Below, piece after piece: positions 30,579 to 37,761 of a DNA stretch of 37,971 nt. Under the pieces are notes generated by a model. The model did not search any database and was not told the DNA's origin. It saw only the letters and a program-made list of their open reading frames with translations. The stretch comes from an uncultured Oscillospiraceae bacterium (GTDB taxonomy: Bacteria > Bacillota > Clostridia > Oscillospirales > Acutalibacteraceae), in contig UQDO01000018.1 in NCBI GenBank assembly GCA_900539855.1, forward strand, positions 1 through 37,971. The letters run 5' to 3'. The position numbers were made by a program, and so were the translations under genes. Position 1 is the first letter of the stretch; every line of letters starts with the position of its first letter.

Positions 30579-31424
30579 TCATATTTTGTCTTTTATAAAC
30601 TTCAGCGCACGTTTTATGTCGTCCGCAGGATCTGCGCCGGTCTCCCTTTCTATTGTAAGAAAACCGTCGTACCCGATTTCTTTCAGTGCCGCAAAATAGC
30701 GGTCGAAATCAACCTTGCCCTCGCCCGGCGGTGTCTCAAGGAAGTAATCCGAAAGTCTTAAATCCCCTATTCCTCCCTCGGCAAAGTAATCATATATTAC
30801 CTTAGGGTCGGCCTTTTTTAGCATCACGCCGTCCTTCACATGGGTGTGGACTATGTAGTCCTTAAGGGTATATACCGCTTCCACCGGATCGTCGTCCGTA
30901 ACCATTACAAGGTTCGCCGGGTCAAGGTTGACTGCAATTCCGCACGGCAGTCTGTCGAGGAACTTTTTCAGCCTTTTTGCCGGCTCGGGACCGGTCTCTA
31001 TCGCAAAATATGCACCGTTTGCAGCCGCTATCCCGGCAAGTCTTTCGCACGCTTCCAGCATGACTTCATATTTTTTTGAAGCGTCATCATCCGGCACGAC
31101 GCCTATATGCGTTGTGACGACATTGCAGTCAAGCAGCCTTGCCAGCTCAATTATTTTTTTGGATTTTTCTATTTTTTCGTCATTATCCTTTTCAACTGAA
31201 AATCCGTATCCGCCAAGGTCGCCGCAAAGCGCCGATACCGAAAGTCCTGAGCCTTTTATAACAGATTTTATTTCCCTTAACCTGTCATCTGTCATGGTCT
31301 CAGGGTCAAGCAGACCGCTGACGGCATAAAGCTGTACTCCGTCTGCCCCGAGTTCCGCACATTTTTCAATGCTCTCCCGAAAAGGCAGGCGCAGGCAATC
31401 GGCTATAATACCTGTTTTAAACAT
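30579..31424 (-). CDS. Xylose isomerase-like TIM-barrel protein (sugar isomerase/epimerase)
   Basis: A 281-residue single-domain TIM barrel of the AP endonuclease-2 group. It has the metal-site residues expected of the family: Glu in AIETGPEP, Asp in NLDPANL, His-x-His in HTHVKDG, and Glu in TIERETG. Relatives epimerise or isomerise keto-sugars or inosose-type compounds. The gene overlaps the upstream Gfo/Idh-type gene by 8 bp and belongs to a three-gene operon divergent from an AraC regulator. GGGTGG lies 9 bp before the ATG. The substrate is not predictable, but coupling to oxidoreductases suggests a keto-sugar intermediate. Confidence 0.9.
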   Translation of the reverse strand: MFKTGIIADCLRLPFRESIEKCAELGADGVQLYAVSGLLDPETMTDDRLREIKSVIKGSGLSVSALCGDLGGYGFSVEKDNDEKIEKSKKIIELARLLDCNVVTTHIGVVPDDDASKKYEVMLEACERLAGIAAANGAYFAIETGPEPAKRLKKFLDRLPCGIAVNLDPANLVMVTDDDPVEAVYTLKDYIVHTHVKDGVMLKKADPKVIYDYFAEGGIGDLRLSDYFLETPPGEGKVDFDRYFAALKEIGYDGFLTIERETGADPADDIKRALKFIKDKI

Positions 31425-32259
31425 CGGATGATTCCACCCCGATCCATTGCCCCGGAAGGCTGAGAGCTTTTATTCCTGCTTCTCGCAGAGCCATTATTCT
31501 TACCGTATCAATATGCGGTACGGGCACCTGCTTTGTGCGGTAAAACTTCACCAGCTGCTTTATAAATTTTCCGAAATAGTCGCTTTTCACTTCAAACGCG
31601 CGCTTTCCTCCGTCAAACGAAAATACAGAATAAAACGGTGCGCCGTGTAAAAACTGCGTGATATTCGCTGCCCTGCCGTCGCAAAACTCTACGGATAAAG
31701 TGTGCCATTCGGTACCTTTTACCGCAATAACGCGCTTTGCGTCAGCCTTCATGAGCATCATAAGCGGCTCTAAAAGATGAATTGAGTAGGTCTCAAAATC
31801 AAGCGGACCTATGAGTGTCGCAGCCTTGATATTTTTGTCGGCAAGCTCGCCGTATTCCGCCGCAAATCTCAGAGCAGAGGTCGACCAGCAGGGTGTGTTT
31901 ACACTTTCACCGAGGGCGAAAATGCGCTTGGCGGCAGCGGCAGTCGGCGCAAAAGTCTTGTCAATGTATGTGGGTTTTTTTGACATGAGCGGCAGCCGTG
32001 ACAGTTCCTCGTGCAGCTCGCAGTTGTCAGGTGAGAGCACCGCTATACCGTCCGATTTTTCAACCAGCTCCTCTATACTTTTGCATTTTATAACGCCGTA
32101 TTTTTCACACCATTCGTCGGTCGTCATGCCGTTCGGTTTATCCTTTACGGCATATGCATATTTAACCGTCAGCTCGCCGCCGGACGCCTCGGACAGCATC
32201 TGCGGATAATTGTTTGCGTGCCATTCGTCAAGGTAATAATCGATAAATCCGATGTTCAT
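31417..32259 (-). CDS. Gfo/Idh/MocA-like protein lacking the usual dinucleotide motif
   Basis: A 280-residue protein that follows the Gfo/Idh/MocA layout (ESSDGIAVLSPDN-like strand, KPTYIDKTFAPT in the place of the EKP motif, then a beta-sheet-rich C-terminal half), but its N-terminus MNIGFIDYYLDEWHANNY has no GxGxxG/A loop. The second half is shorter than in typical members. It may therefore not bind NAD(P) in the usual way, or at all, and could be a partner of the full-length oxidoreductase encoded just upstream. GAGGTGA lies 6 bp before the ATG and overlaps the upstream stop, so translation is coupled; it also overlaps the TIM-barrel start by 8 bp. Confidence 0.8.
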   Translation of the reverse strand: MNIGFIDYYLDEWHANNYPQMLSEASGGELTVKYAYAVKDKPNGMTTDEWCEKYGVIKCKSIEELVEKSDGIAVLSPDNCELHEELSRLPLMSKKPTYIDKTFAPTAAAAKRIFALGESVNTPCWSTSALRFAAEYGELADKNIKAATLIGPLDFETYSIHLLEPLMMLMKADAKRVIAVKGTEWHTLSVEFCDGRAANITQFLHGAPFYSVFSFDGGKRAFEVKSDYFGKFIKQLVKFYRTKQVPVPHIDTVRIMALREAGIKALSLPGQWIGVESSDV

Positions 32260-32270
32260 ATGCCGTCACC

Positions 32271-33329
32271 TCACAGCACTATCTCGCGGTGCGCGTCGGA
32301 AGAGTCGTATATTGCCTGCATTATCCTGGAAGTGATGACCGCATTGTCGATATTTGACGGCAGATGCTCCCTTGTGAACAGGCTGTCAACAAATGCATTT
32401 ATCTCATTCTCATAAGCGTTTCTCATTTTGAAATCGGGAGTGTATTTCACAAGTGCACCATGCTCCGCCGTAAATACATCGAAGTTGCCAAGATATCTGA
32501 GTCTTATACCTGCCTTATCACCGCAGAAATCAATAAACATTTCGTTTTCGCCGATGTTCTGCGCCCATGCGCCGTTGAAGGTCACAACCGGTCCGGTGGT
32601 CCTTATCATTCCGGTGACCGAGTCCTCAACGTCATAAATTCCGTCCGCTTTGGGCGGACCTGCCCACATATCCTTGTAAGTATAACCGGCTATATCCTTG
32701 CCGAGCTTTGAAAATGCCTCGCCGGTAACGGTGAGCGGTGTGGGGTCGCCGGTGCAGTACATCACAAGATCAATGAAATGTACGCCCCAGTCTATAAGCG
32801 CTCCGCCGCCGGATACCGCCTTGGTCGTGAAATCGCCGCCAAGCCCCGGTATTGAACGGTTGCTGCGGAAGCTGATGTAAACATGAAACACCTCGCCGAG
32901 CTTGCCTTCCTTTATGTAATCGCGTATCTTGTTTACCGCATCATTGTAGCGGTTTACGACGCCGATGTTCAAAAGTCTGCCTGTTTCCTTTTGCGTTTTC
33001 TGCATGAGCAGCGCCTCGTCGAGCACCCTCGCAGCAGGCTTTTCACACAAAACATCCTTGCCGGCTCTCAGAAAATCGCAGGCAATAACGGAATGCATGT
33101 TGTTGGGCGTGCAGACCGACACCGCGCCAATCTCACTGTCTGATAAAGCCTCATGATAATCGGTTATCGCCTTGCCAACCCCATATTTTTCAACGGCAGC
33201 CTCTGCTTTCTCGCCTATAATATCGCAAAAGTATTTAATTTCGACCTTCGGGTTTTTCATATATGCCGGTATATGCTCCGAATTTGCAATGTTTCCGCAG
33301 CCTATGACTGCAACCTTGATCTTTTCCAT
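32271..33329 (-). CDS. Gfo/Idh/MocA-family NAD(P)-dependent oxidoreductase
   Basis: A 352-residue sugar or inositol dehydrogenase-type enzyme. The Rossmann motif is VAVIGCGNIAN (6-16), the signature lysine is in CEKPAA (Cys95-Ala100), and the catalytic Asp/His pair is in GGGALIDWGVHFIDL. The C-terminal domain is complete. The ATG at 33329 has CGGAGA 8 bp upstream; the longer open frame to 33446 has no SD and would run through the operator region. First gene of the operon, 11 bp before the short Gfo/Idh-like gene. Substrate unknown; a cyclic polyol or glycoside is plausible from the TIM-barrel partner. Confidence 0.92.
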   Translation of the reverse strand: MEKIKVAVIGCGNIANSEHIPAYMKNPKVEIKYFCDIIGEKAEAAVEKYGVGKAITDYHEALSDSEIGAVSVCTPNNMHSVIACDFLRAGKDVLCEKPAARVLDEALLMQKTQKETGRLLNIGVVNRYNDAVNKIRDYIKEGKLGEVFHVYISFRSNRSIPGLGGDFTTKAVSGGGALIDWGVHFIDLVMYCTGDPTPLTVTGEAFSKLGKDIAGYTYKDMWAGPPKADGIYDVEDSVTGMIRTTGPVVTFNGAWAQNIGENEMFIDFCGDKAGIRLRYLGNFDVFTAEHGALVKYTPDFKMRNAYENEINAFVDSLFTREHLPSNIDNAVITSRIMQAIYDSSDAHREIVL

Positions 33330-33401
33330 AATATCATTCTCCGTTCCGCCGAATTTTAATTCACGGCTGATTTTATTATGCACCGTGAAATCAATAATAC
33401 A

Positions 33402-33418
33402 ATGCCATGTCACGGCAT
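33402..33418. promoter_or_regulatory. Near-palindromic operator candidate
   Basis: ATGCCATG-T-CACGGCAT (33402-33418) is a 17-bp palindrome with one mismatched pair. It covers the region where the -10 of the leftward operon would fall. CACGG/CCGTG sequences recur at 33362 and 33383, hinting at repeated half-sites. Confidence 0.45.
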
Positions 33419-33420
33419 CC

Positions 33421-33449
33421 TTATTGTCAAAACTTAATATTGACAATAA
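33421..33449. promoter_or_regulatory. Perfect 10-bp inverted repeat spanning divergent -35 elements
   Basis: TTATTGTCAA (33421-33430) and TTGACAATAA (33440-33449) are perfect inverse complements with a 9-bp centre. Each arm contains a TTGACA in one direction, so a protein bound here would control both the rightward AraC gene and the leftward Gfo/Idh operon. The likely binder is the AraC protein itself. Confidence 0.65.
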
Positions 33450-33467
33450 AATTTAATGCCGTAAAAT
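33440..33467 (+). promoter_or_regulatory. Promoter of the second AraC-family gene
   Basis: TTGACA (33440-33445), 16 bp, TAAAAT (33462-33467), about 48 bp before the ATG. The mirrored TTGACA (33430-33425, minus) has only a weak TGGCAT -10 for the Gfo/Idh operon, which fits an activator-dependent promoter. Confidence 0.65.
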
Positions 33468-33514
33468 GTATATATAAGGCTTTGCCGCAAAATTTAGACT
33501 ACAGGGTGTAAAAA

Positions 33515-34402
33515 ATGACAATAAACAAAAAACGGTATCATATAGACAATACCTTTTTTACGTCGCCTCTGAAATTCGGCTGCTTTGAGCTGTATCAGCT
33601 CTGCGATCTCGCCTGCAGTTCCGACTATGAAGTGCCTGAGCATACTCAGGTATGCCATGAGATAACCTATATCGTTTCCGGAAAAGCGGTTTTCGGCAGG
33701 AACGGCAAGGCATTCCACGTTTCGGCAGGCAAGCTGTTTATAAACCGCATAAACGACCGTCATTTCATTGAGTCGTCAAAAACCGATCCGGTACGCTTTG
33801 TCAATTTTGCGTTCAGATTTGACAAGGAACACCCCGATTATGAAAAATTTATACCGGTCGAAAACTTTTTCCTTTCAATAAAAGACCCTGTAGCAGAAGA
33901 TCTTTACTGCATCTTCAACACCTTTTCAATGCTCATAGCCGAATTTTCGCACCACAGCAGCCTCGGCGAAATGGTGCTTGAATCGTATTTTACGCAGATA
34001 TTGGCTTACACATACCGCAGCTTTATGATGGAAAAGCAGCGTGCATATTACTCAGCCGATAAAAACGGCGCACACCCGATCGTTTACGAGATTATAAATT
34101 ACATTGACACCAATATAGGTTCGGGTGCCGAGCTGTCATATTTATCACGGTACCTCGGCTACAGCTACGGGTATCTTTCAAAAGTTTTTTCCGAAACAAT
34201 GGGCATAAATATAAGGCAGTACTACAGCAAAAAGCGCTTTGAAAAGGCGTGCGAGCTGCTGCGCTCCGGCTGCACCCAACGGACTGTCAGTGAGAAGCTC
34301 GGATTTGCAGATCCGCAGACATTTTCAAAGGCTTTCAAAAAGTATTACGGTTTTACCGCAGGCGAATATTTATCGCAAAATCATGACGCGGCGTCAAGCT
34401 GA
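33515..34402 (+). CDS. AraC-family transcriptional regulator (divergent from Gfo/Idh operon)
   Basis: A 295-residue regulator. The N-terminal sensor has an AraC cupin pattern (HEITYIVSGKAVFGRNGKAFHVSAGKLFINR, about 47-77). After a helical linker the C-terminal 100 residues carry two helix-turn-helix motifs (AELSYLSRYLGYSYGYLSKVFSETMGINIRQYY, then RTVSEKLGFADPQTFSKAFKKYYGFTAGEYL). Divergence from the Gfo/Idh/TIM-barrel operon across a palindrome-rich gap makes that operon the probable target. CAGGGTG lies 5 bp before the ATG. Its last 22 bp overlap the 3' end of spoIVB on the other strand. Confidence 0.92.
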   Translation: MTINKKRYHIDNTFFTSPLKFGCFELYQLCDLACSSDYEVPEHTQVCHEITYIVSGKAVFGRNGKAFHVSAGKLFINRINDRHFIESSKTDPVRFVNFAFRFDKEHPDYEKFIPVENFFLSIKDPVAEDLYCIFNTFSMLIAEFSHHSSLGEMVLESYFTQILAYTYRSFMMEKQRAYYSADKNGAHPIVYEIINYIDTNIGSGAELSYLSRYLGYSYGYLSKVFSETMGINIRQYYSKKRFEKACELLRSGCTQRTVSEKLGFADPQTFSKAFKKYYGFTAGEYLSQNHDAASS

Positions 34403-35622
34403 TCCGCCGATACGCTTTCCGCCTCCTCAAGCATATTTTCCGCAAATATTGCGTAGCCTGAGGTGCTGTCGTCAACAAACACATGGGTCACAGCCCCTAT
34501 GAATTTGCCGTTCTGAATTATAGGACTTCCGCTCATTCCCTGCACTATTCCTCCGGTTTTTTGCAGCAGTTCCTTATCGGTCACCTTTACGACCATGTTT
34601 TTGATTTTGCTGTCGTCGTTATGGTATATTTTCACTATTTCGCACTCGTATTCCTTAGCGCCGTCGGAGTCAAGGGTTGTAATAAGCGTCGCCTTGCCGA
34701 CAGTGATTTCCTGCTTCATTGCAACCGGCATTACACGCTCGGATGCAAAGCCGCAGCAGTTGACGCCGTAAACACCGGTTATGCAGTTCTTGGCAAAGTC
34801 TGCTATCTGACCTCCGGAAAACACGCCCTGCAGCTCTCCGGTGACCTCCTTTTGCGATTTTTTGATGCCTACGATATCGGCGCCCAAAAATTCTCCGCTT
34901 TCAAGCGGTATCAGCTTTTCGGTATCAGAATCGCATATACCGTGACCGAGTCCTGCCGCCACACCGTATTTTGGGCTGTAAAAGGTAAGCGTGCCAATAC
35001 CGGCAGAGCTGTCTCTCACCCATATTCCGGTGAGCCATTTGTTTTCGTTTGATGACAGTGCCGGATGCACCACCGCTACCACCGTTTTTCCGTCTCTTTT
35101 TAATGTAAATTCGATCGGAGCCTGTCCGTTTTTAGCTATCAGTTCTTTTACCTGCTCACCGGAGGCAACCTCGGTATTTCCTACTTTTAATATGCTGTCG
35201 CCGATCCTTATGCCTGCGTCGGCAGCAGGATTTACCGCACCGGCTGCAGTTGCGACATCATTGAAGCCGACGACAAGCACACCTTCGGTGTATATTTTTA
35301 TTCCGAACGGCAGTCCCAACACCTGAACCTCGTTTGCACTTGACACCGTGACATGCACCGATTTCACAGGTACGATGCCGAAAAGCGAAACCGTCGTGTC
35401 GTATGACGAAACGCGTCCGGCGCCGCTTTTCTGAACTGCAACGCTGTTTTTGGCAATGCGGTCATCGCAGAAAAGCAGGTCGTTATCGGGAAATTCAAGG
35501 CCGCCCTCGCCGGTCACGCAATAAGTATCGGACAGTGTAATATCATAGTAACCAACCAGGCAAAACACTGCAGTCGACATAACGGCAAGCAGTGAAAAGA
35601 CCATACCAACTACTCTTTTCAT
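34381..35622 (-). CDS. spoIVB: SpoIVB sporulation serine peptidase
   Basis: A forespore-secreted S55 peptidase that triggers pro-sigma-K processing by cleaving SpoIVFA. The 413-residue protein has an N-terminal membrane/signal segment (about 5-25), a PDZ domain (about 115-190, GAVNPAADAGIRIGDSILKVG) and a C-terminal S55 peptidase domain with GLGHGICD (His) and GGIVQGMSGSPIIQNGKFIGAVTHVFV (active-site serine within MSGSP, 363-367). The start has AAAGGAG 8 bp upstream. It lies downstream of ylmC/ymxH and sigG, though an apparent terminator separates it, and I could not find a convincing sigma-G promoter. Confidence 0.96.
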   Translation of the reverse strand: MKRVVGMVFSLLAVMSTAVFCLVGYYDITLSDTYCVTGEGGLEFPDNDLLFCDDRIAKNSVAVQKSGAGRVSSYDTTVSLFGIVPVKSVHVTVSSANEVQVLGLPFGIKIYTEGVLVVGFNDVATAAGAVNPAADAGIRIGDSILKVGNTEVASGEQVKELIAKNGQAPIEFTLKRDGKTVVAVVHPALSSNENKWLTGIWVRDSSAGIGTLTFYSPKYGVAAGLGHGICDSDTEKLIPLESGEFLGADIVGIKKSQKEVTGELQGVFSGGQIADFAKNCITGVYGVNCCGFASERVMPVAMKQEITVGKATLITTLDSDGAKEYECEIVKIYHNDDSKIKNMVVKVTDKELLQKTGGIVQGMSGSPIIQNGKFIGAVTHVFVDDSTSGYAIFAENMLEEAESVSADQLDAAS

Positions 35623-35723
35623 TTTTAACGCTCCTTTTTTTAAAATTCATATGTTTTTATTGTCCGTAGTTTTCGGAGCATCAGTCTTTATAAAAATTAC
35701 TCTTAAAGGCACTTATAAACAGC

Positions 35724-35748
35724 AAAAATCCCAGTTGCCCAAACGGGA
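35724..35748 (-). terminator. Probable terminator of sigG-ylmC/ymxH
   Basis: On the minus strand TCCCGTT (35748-35742) pairs with AACTGGGA (36 bases end at 35729) with one bulged base, followed by TTTTT (35728-35724). The stem is short, so termination may be partial and allow read-through to spoIVB. Confidence 0.45.
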
Positions 35749-35805
35749 GAATTACTTCCGGCCTTTTCCTTATGCACCTTCAATTTCTAAGTATAAAGCA
35801 AAATT

Positions 35806-36099
35806 TTAACTGCCGAAAAATGATGAGAAAAATCCACTTTTTTTGCGGCGTCCCTGTCCTAAGCCGTCAAAATTCACAAGTATTGAATCCTCGCCTATGA
35901 CCTCAATGCTTTCCCACGGGACTCTGCAGTCATTTTCTCTGCCGAAAAGTCCGAAGCAGCGTTTTCTTCCGAATATCACGATCGACACAAGCTTGCCTGA
36001 GCATGTATCAACCTCAACATCGCCGACAAATCCGAGTATGGTACCGTCCTTTATGCAAACGACCTGTTTTTCCCGCATTTCAACCAGTCTGCAGCACAT
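35806..36099 (-). CDS. YlmC/YmxH-family PRC-barrel sporulation protein
   Basis: A 97-residue PRC-barrel protein (VVCIKDGTILGFVGDVEVD, GKLVSIVIFG, DCRVPWESIEVIGEDSILVNF), the family routinely found next to sigG in Clostridia and Bacilli. Two cysteine-rich spots, CC at 2-3 and FGRKRCFGLFGREND in the middle, are visible. The family's biochemical role is unknown. The ATG at 36099 has AAAGGTGGGA about 8 bp upstream; the longer frame to 36186 has no SD. It starts 88 bp after sigG and is probably co-transcribed. Confidence 0.9.
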   Translation of the reverse strand: MCCRLVEMREKQVVCIKDGTILGFVGDVEVDTCSGKLVSIVIFGRKRCFGLFGRENDCRVPWESIEVIGEDSILVNFDGLGQGRRKKSGFFSSFFGS

Positions 36100-36187
36100 A
36101 AATATAATCCCACCTTTGTTTAGGCTGACACAAGTCGGCCTAAGCGCAATTCTACACATAATATCTATGTGCTGCCGATGAATCATA

Positions 36188-36955
36188 TTATTCGTTTTTG
36201 ATTTTTTCTATAACTCCTTTTTCGATTCTTGAAACCTGCGCCTGAGATATTCCTATTTCCTGCGAGACCTCCATTTGGGTCATTCCCCTCATAAAGCGCA
36301 GGTCAAGTATTTTCTTTTCGCGCTCGCAAAGCGACGATACCGTGTCTCTGAAGGATATTTCATCGAGCCAGTCCGAATCATCACATTTATCGCCAAGCTG
36401 ATCGAGCACATACACTGTGTCGCCGCTGTCGGAATATGCCGACTCAAAAAGCGAAACCGGTTCGACGATACTTTCGAGTGCCAAAACAACGTCGCTGACC
36501 GGGAGGTTCAGTTCCTTTGCTATTTCGTCAACGGTAGGTTCTTTTTGATTTTTTGAAATAAGTGCCTCTTTTACCTGCATTGCTTTATATGCAACGTCCT
36601 TTATCGATCTGCTGACTCTGACAGGATTGTTGTCGCGCAGATACCTGCGTATCTCGCCTATTATCATGGGCACGGCATATGTGGAAAACCGCACGCCGTG
36701 TGACGGATCAAAATTATCGATTGCCTTTATAAGACCGATACATCCGATCTGGAACAGGTCGTCCATGTTTTCCTTGCGGTTTGTAAAGCGCTGAATAACG
36801 CTCAGAACAAGTCTCAGATTTCCCATTATCAGCTCATCCCTTGCCGACATGTCACCTTCCCTTACTCTTTTCAGCAATTCATCCTTTTGTGACTCCTTAA
36901 GCACCGGCAATTTACCGGTATTCACACCACATATCTCGACCTTGTTATATTGCAA
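36188..36955 (-). CDS. sigG: RNA polymerase sigma-G factor
   Basis: The late forespore sigma factor. The 255-residue length and N-terminus (MQYNKVEICGVNTGKLPVL) match SigG closely. Region 2 (GNLRLVLSVIQRF, DDLFQIGCIGLIKAIDNFD, VRFSTYAVPMIIGEIRRYLRDNNPVRVSRS), region 3 and region 4 (MTQMEVSQEIGISQAQVSRIEKG) are intact. I choose the TTG at 36955 as start because GGGGAG lies 8 bp upstream and the family begins here. Longer versions from an ATG at 37006 or a TTG at 37018 would add an unrelated leader that overlaps the possible promoter at 36986-37014. Confidence 0.96.
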   Translation of the reverse strand: MQYNKVEICGVNTGKLPVLKESQKDELLKRVREGDMSARDELIMGNLRLVLSVIQRFTNRKENMDDLFQIGCIGLIKAIDNFDPSHGVRFSTYAVPMIIGEIRRYLRDNNPVRVSRSIKDVAYKAMQVKEALISKNQKEPTVDEIAKELNLPVSDVVLALESIVEPVSLFESAYSDSGDTVYVLDQLGDKCDDSDWLDEISFRDTVSSLCEREKKILDLRFMRGMTQMEVSQEIGISQAQVSRIEKGVIEKIKNE

Positions 36956-36985
36956 AGTTCTCGCTCCCCGATAATTGTTAATAGA

Positions 36986-37014
36986 ATTATTACCGGGAAC
37001 TATCATGGAAATAC
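36986..37014 (-). promoter_or_regulatory. Possible sigma-F-type promoter of sigG
   Basis: On the minus strand GTATT (37014-37010), 15 bp, GGTAATAAT (36994-36986) approximates a sigma-F promoter (G-T-A-T-A, N15, GG-N2-A-N3-T). The start point would lie about 20-25 bases before the TTG at 36955, consistent with that start. In Bacillus sigG is sigma-F dependent. Confidence 0.35.
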
Positions 37015-37082
37015 TCAAATCACGGTTGTAAAAAATATATTTGAATGTATGTATATTTTAAAATTTGCCGCTTTCAATTTTA

Positions 37083-37236
37083 AGCTTTAGAAGTGCACGC
37101 CGGACGCCGGCGGACGGCTCCGCCGTCAGTCGGCGGCACCGCAGACAATGCATCAGCAAAATAAAGCAAAAAAATTGCGGTGCCCACGCCGCATAAAACG
37201 CGTGCGTTTTATGCGCCGGCGCCCGGCAGCTTTAGA
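37083..37236. repeat. GC-rich structured element with terminal inverted repeats
   Basis: In an otherwise AT-rich intergenic gap, GCCGGACGCCGGCG (37099-37112) is repeated inverted at 37214-37227 (one mismatch in 14). Between them lie three hairpins: GACGGC/GCCGTC (37113-37127), GGCACCGCA/TGCGGTGCC (37135-37143 with 37176-37184), and GCATAAAACGC/GCGTTTTATGC (37191-37214). AGCTTTAGA occurs on both sides (37083-37091, 37228-37236); on the right it abuts the terminal repeat. No coding frame. This looks like a small mobile or REP-type element or a structured RNA. Confidence 0.6.
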
Positions 37237-37302
37237 CATCAACATTTTAAATAGCCCTTGCAAGTTAAAAATAAATATGGTACTATATAGATAATGTTGA
37301 TG
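37237..37302. repeat. 10-bp inverted repeat bracketing the dtxR-type promoter
   Basis: CATCAACATT (37237-37246) and AATGTTGATG (37293-37302) are perfect inverse complements 46 bp apart. The right arm starts near the predicted transcription start, the left arm lies upstream of the -35. It may be a pair of operator half-sites, or part of the neighbouring element. Confidence 0.5.
37258..37286 (+). promoter_or_regulatory. Sigma-A promoter of the DtxR-family gene
   Basis: TTGCAA (37258-37263), 17 bp, TACTAT (37281-37286), with TGG before the -10 as an extended element. Confidence 0.75.
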
Positions 37303-37320
37303 AAAGGAGAGCGGACTATA

Positions 37321-37689
37321 ATGCATTTACAGGAATCGGGCGAGATGTATCTTGAAACAATACTGGTTCTGTCGCAGAAATCGGACGCCGTGCGCTCTCT
37401 TGATGTTGCGGAATATATGGGCTTTTCGAAGCCAAGCGTCAGCCGCGCGGTCGGGCTTTTAAAGAGCGGCGGCTATATAACGGTTGACCGCGAGGGGTAT
37501 CTGTCACTCACCAAAGAGGGGCTTGAGATCGCGCAAAAAATATATGACCGGCATAAGTTGCTGACCGCGTTTTTGATAAATATAGGTGTTGATGAAAAAA
37601 CCGCAGCCGAGGATGCATGCAAAATGGAGCACGACATCAGCGACCTGACATATGAAGCCATCAAGAACCATCTTGCAGGTAAAATCTGA
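37321..37689 (+). CDS. DtxR/MntR-family metal-dependent regulator
   Basis: A 122-residue regulator of manganese or iron uptake genes. The N-terminal winged helix (SGEMYLETILVLSQ, RSLDVAEYMGFSKPSVSRAVGLLKSGGYI) is followed by the dimer and metal-binding region (HKLLTAFLINIGVDEKTAAEDACKMEHDIS, with Cys, Glu and His ligand candidates). It has no SH3 domain, the MntR-like short form. The ATG at 37321 has AAAGGAG about 9 bp upstream; the open frame to 37294 starts before the SD. It follows its own promoter; no metal transporter is inside the window, so the target lies elsewhere. Confidence 0.92.
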   Translation: MHLQESGEMYLETILVLSQKSDAVRSLDVAEYMGFSKPSVSRAVGLLKSGGYITVDREGYLSLTKEGLEIAQKIYDRHKLLTAFLINIGVDEKTAAEDACKMEHDISDLTYEAIKNHLAGKI

Positions 37690-37704
37690 TATTCGTAAAT
37701 TTAA

Positions 37705-37749
37705 GACCCGTGATATTAGAAGTCCCAAGGACTCTTGATATCACGGGTC
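37705..37749 (+). terminator. Long hairpin after the DtxR-family gene
   Basis: GACCCGTGATAT (37705-37716) pairs perfectly with ATATCACGGGTC (37738-37749), and AGTCC/GGACT inside extends the stem. It begins 15 bp after the stop codon. The downstream sequence has no clear U-run, so termination may be weak or the hairpin may protect the mRNA end. Confidence 0.5.
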
Positions 37750-37761
37750 ATTCTCTGCTAA

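Noticed and set aside
30456..30761. 101-codon open frame on the + strand
   Set aside because: It runs through the terminator-like hairpin and into the antisense of the TIM-barrel gene, with no SD.
35623..35805. Sigma-G promoter of spoIVB
   Set aside because: A TGCATA occurs near 35771, but no CAT-N2-TA follows at the right distance.
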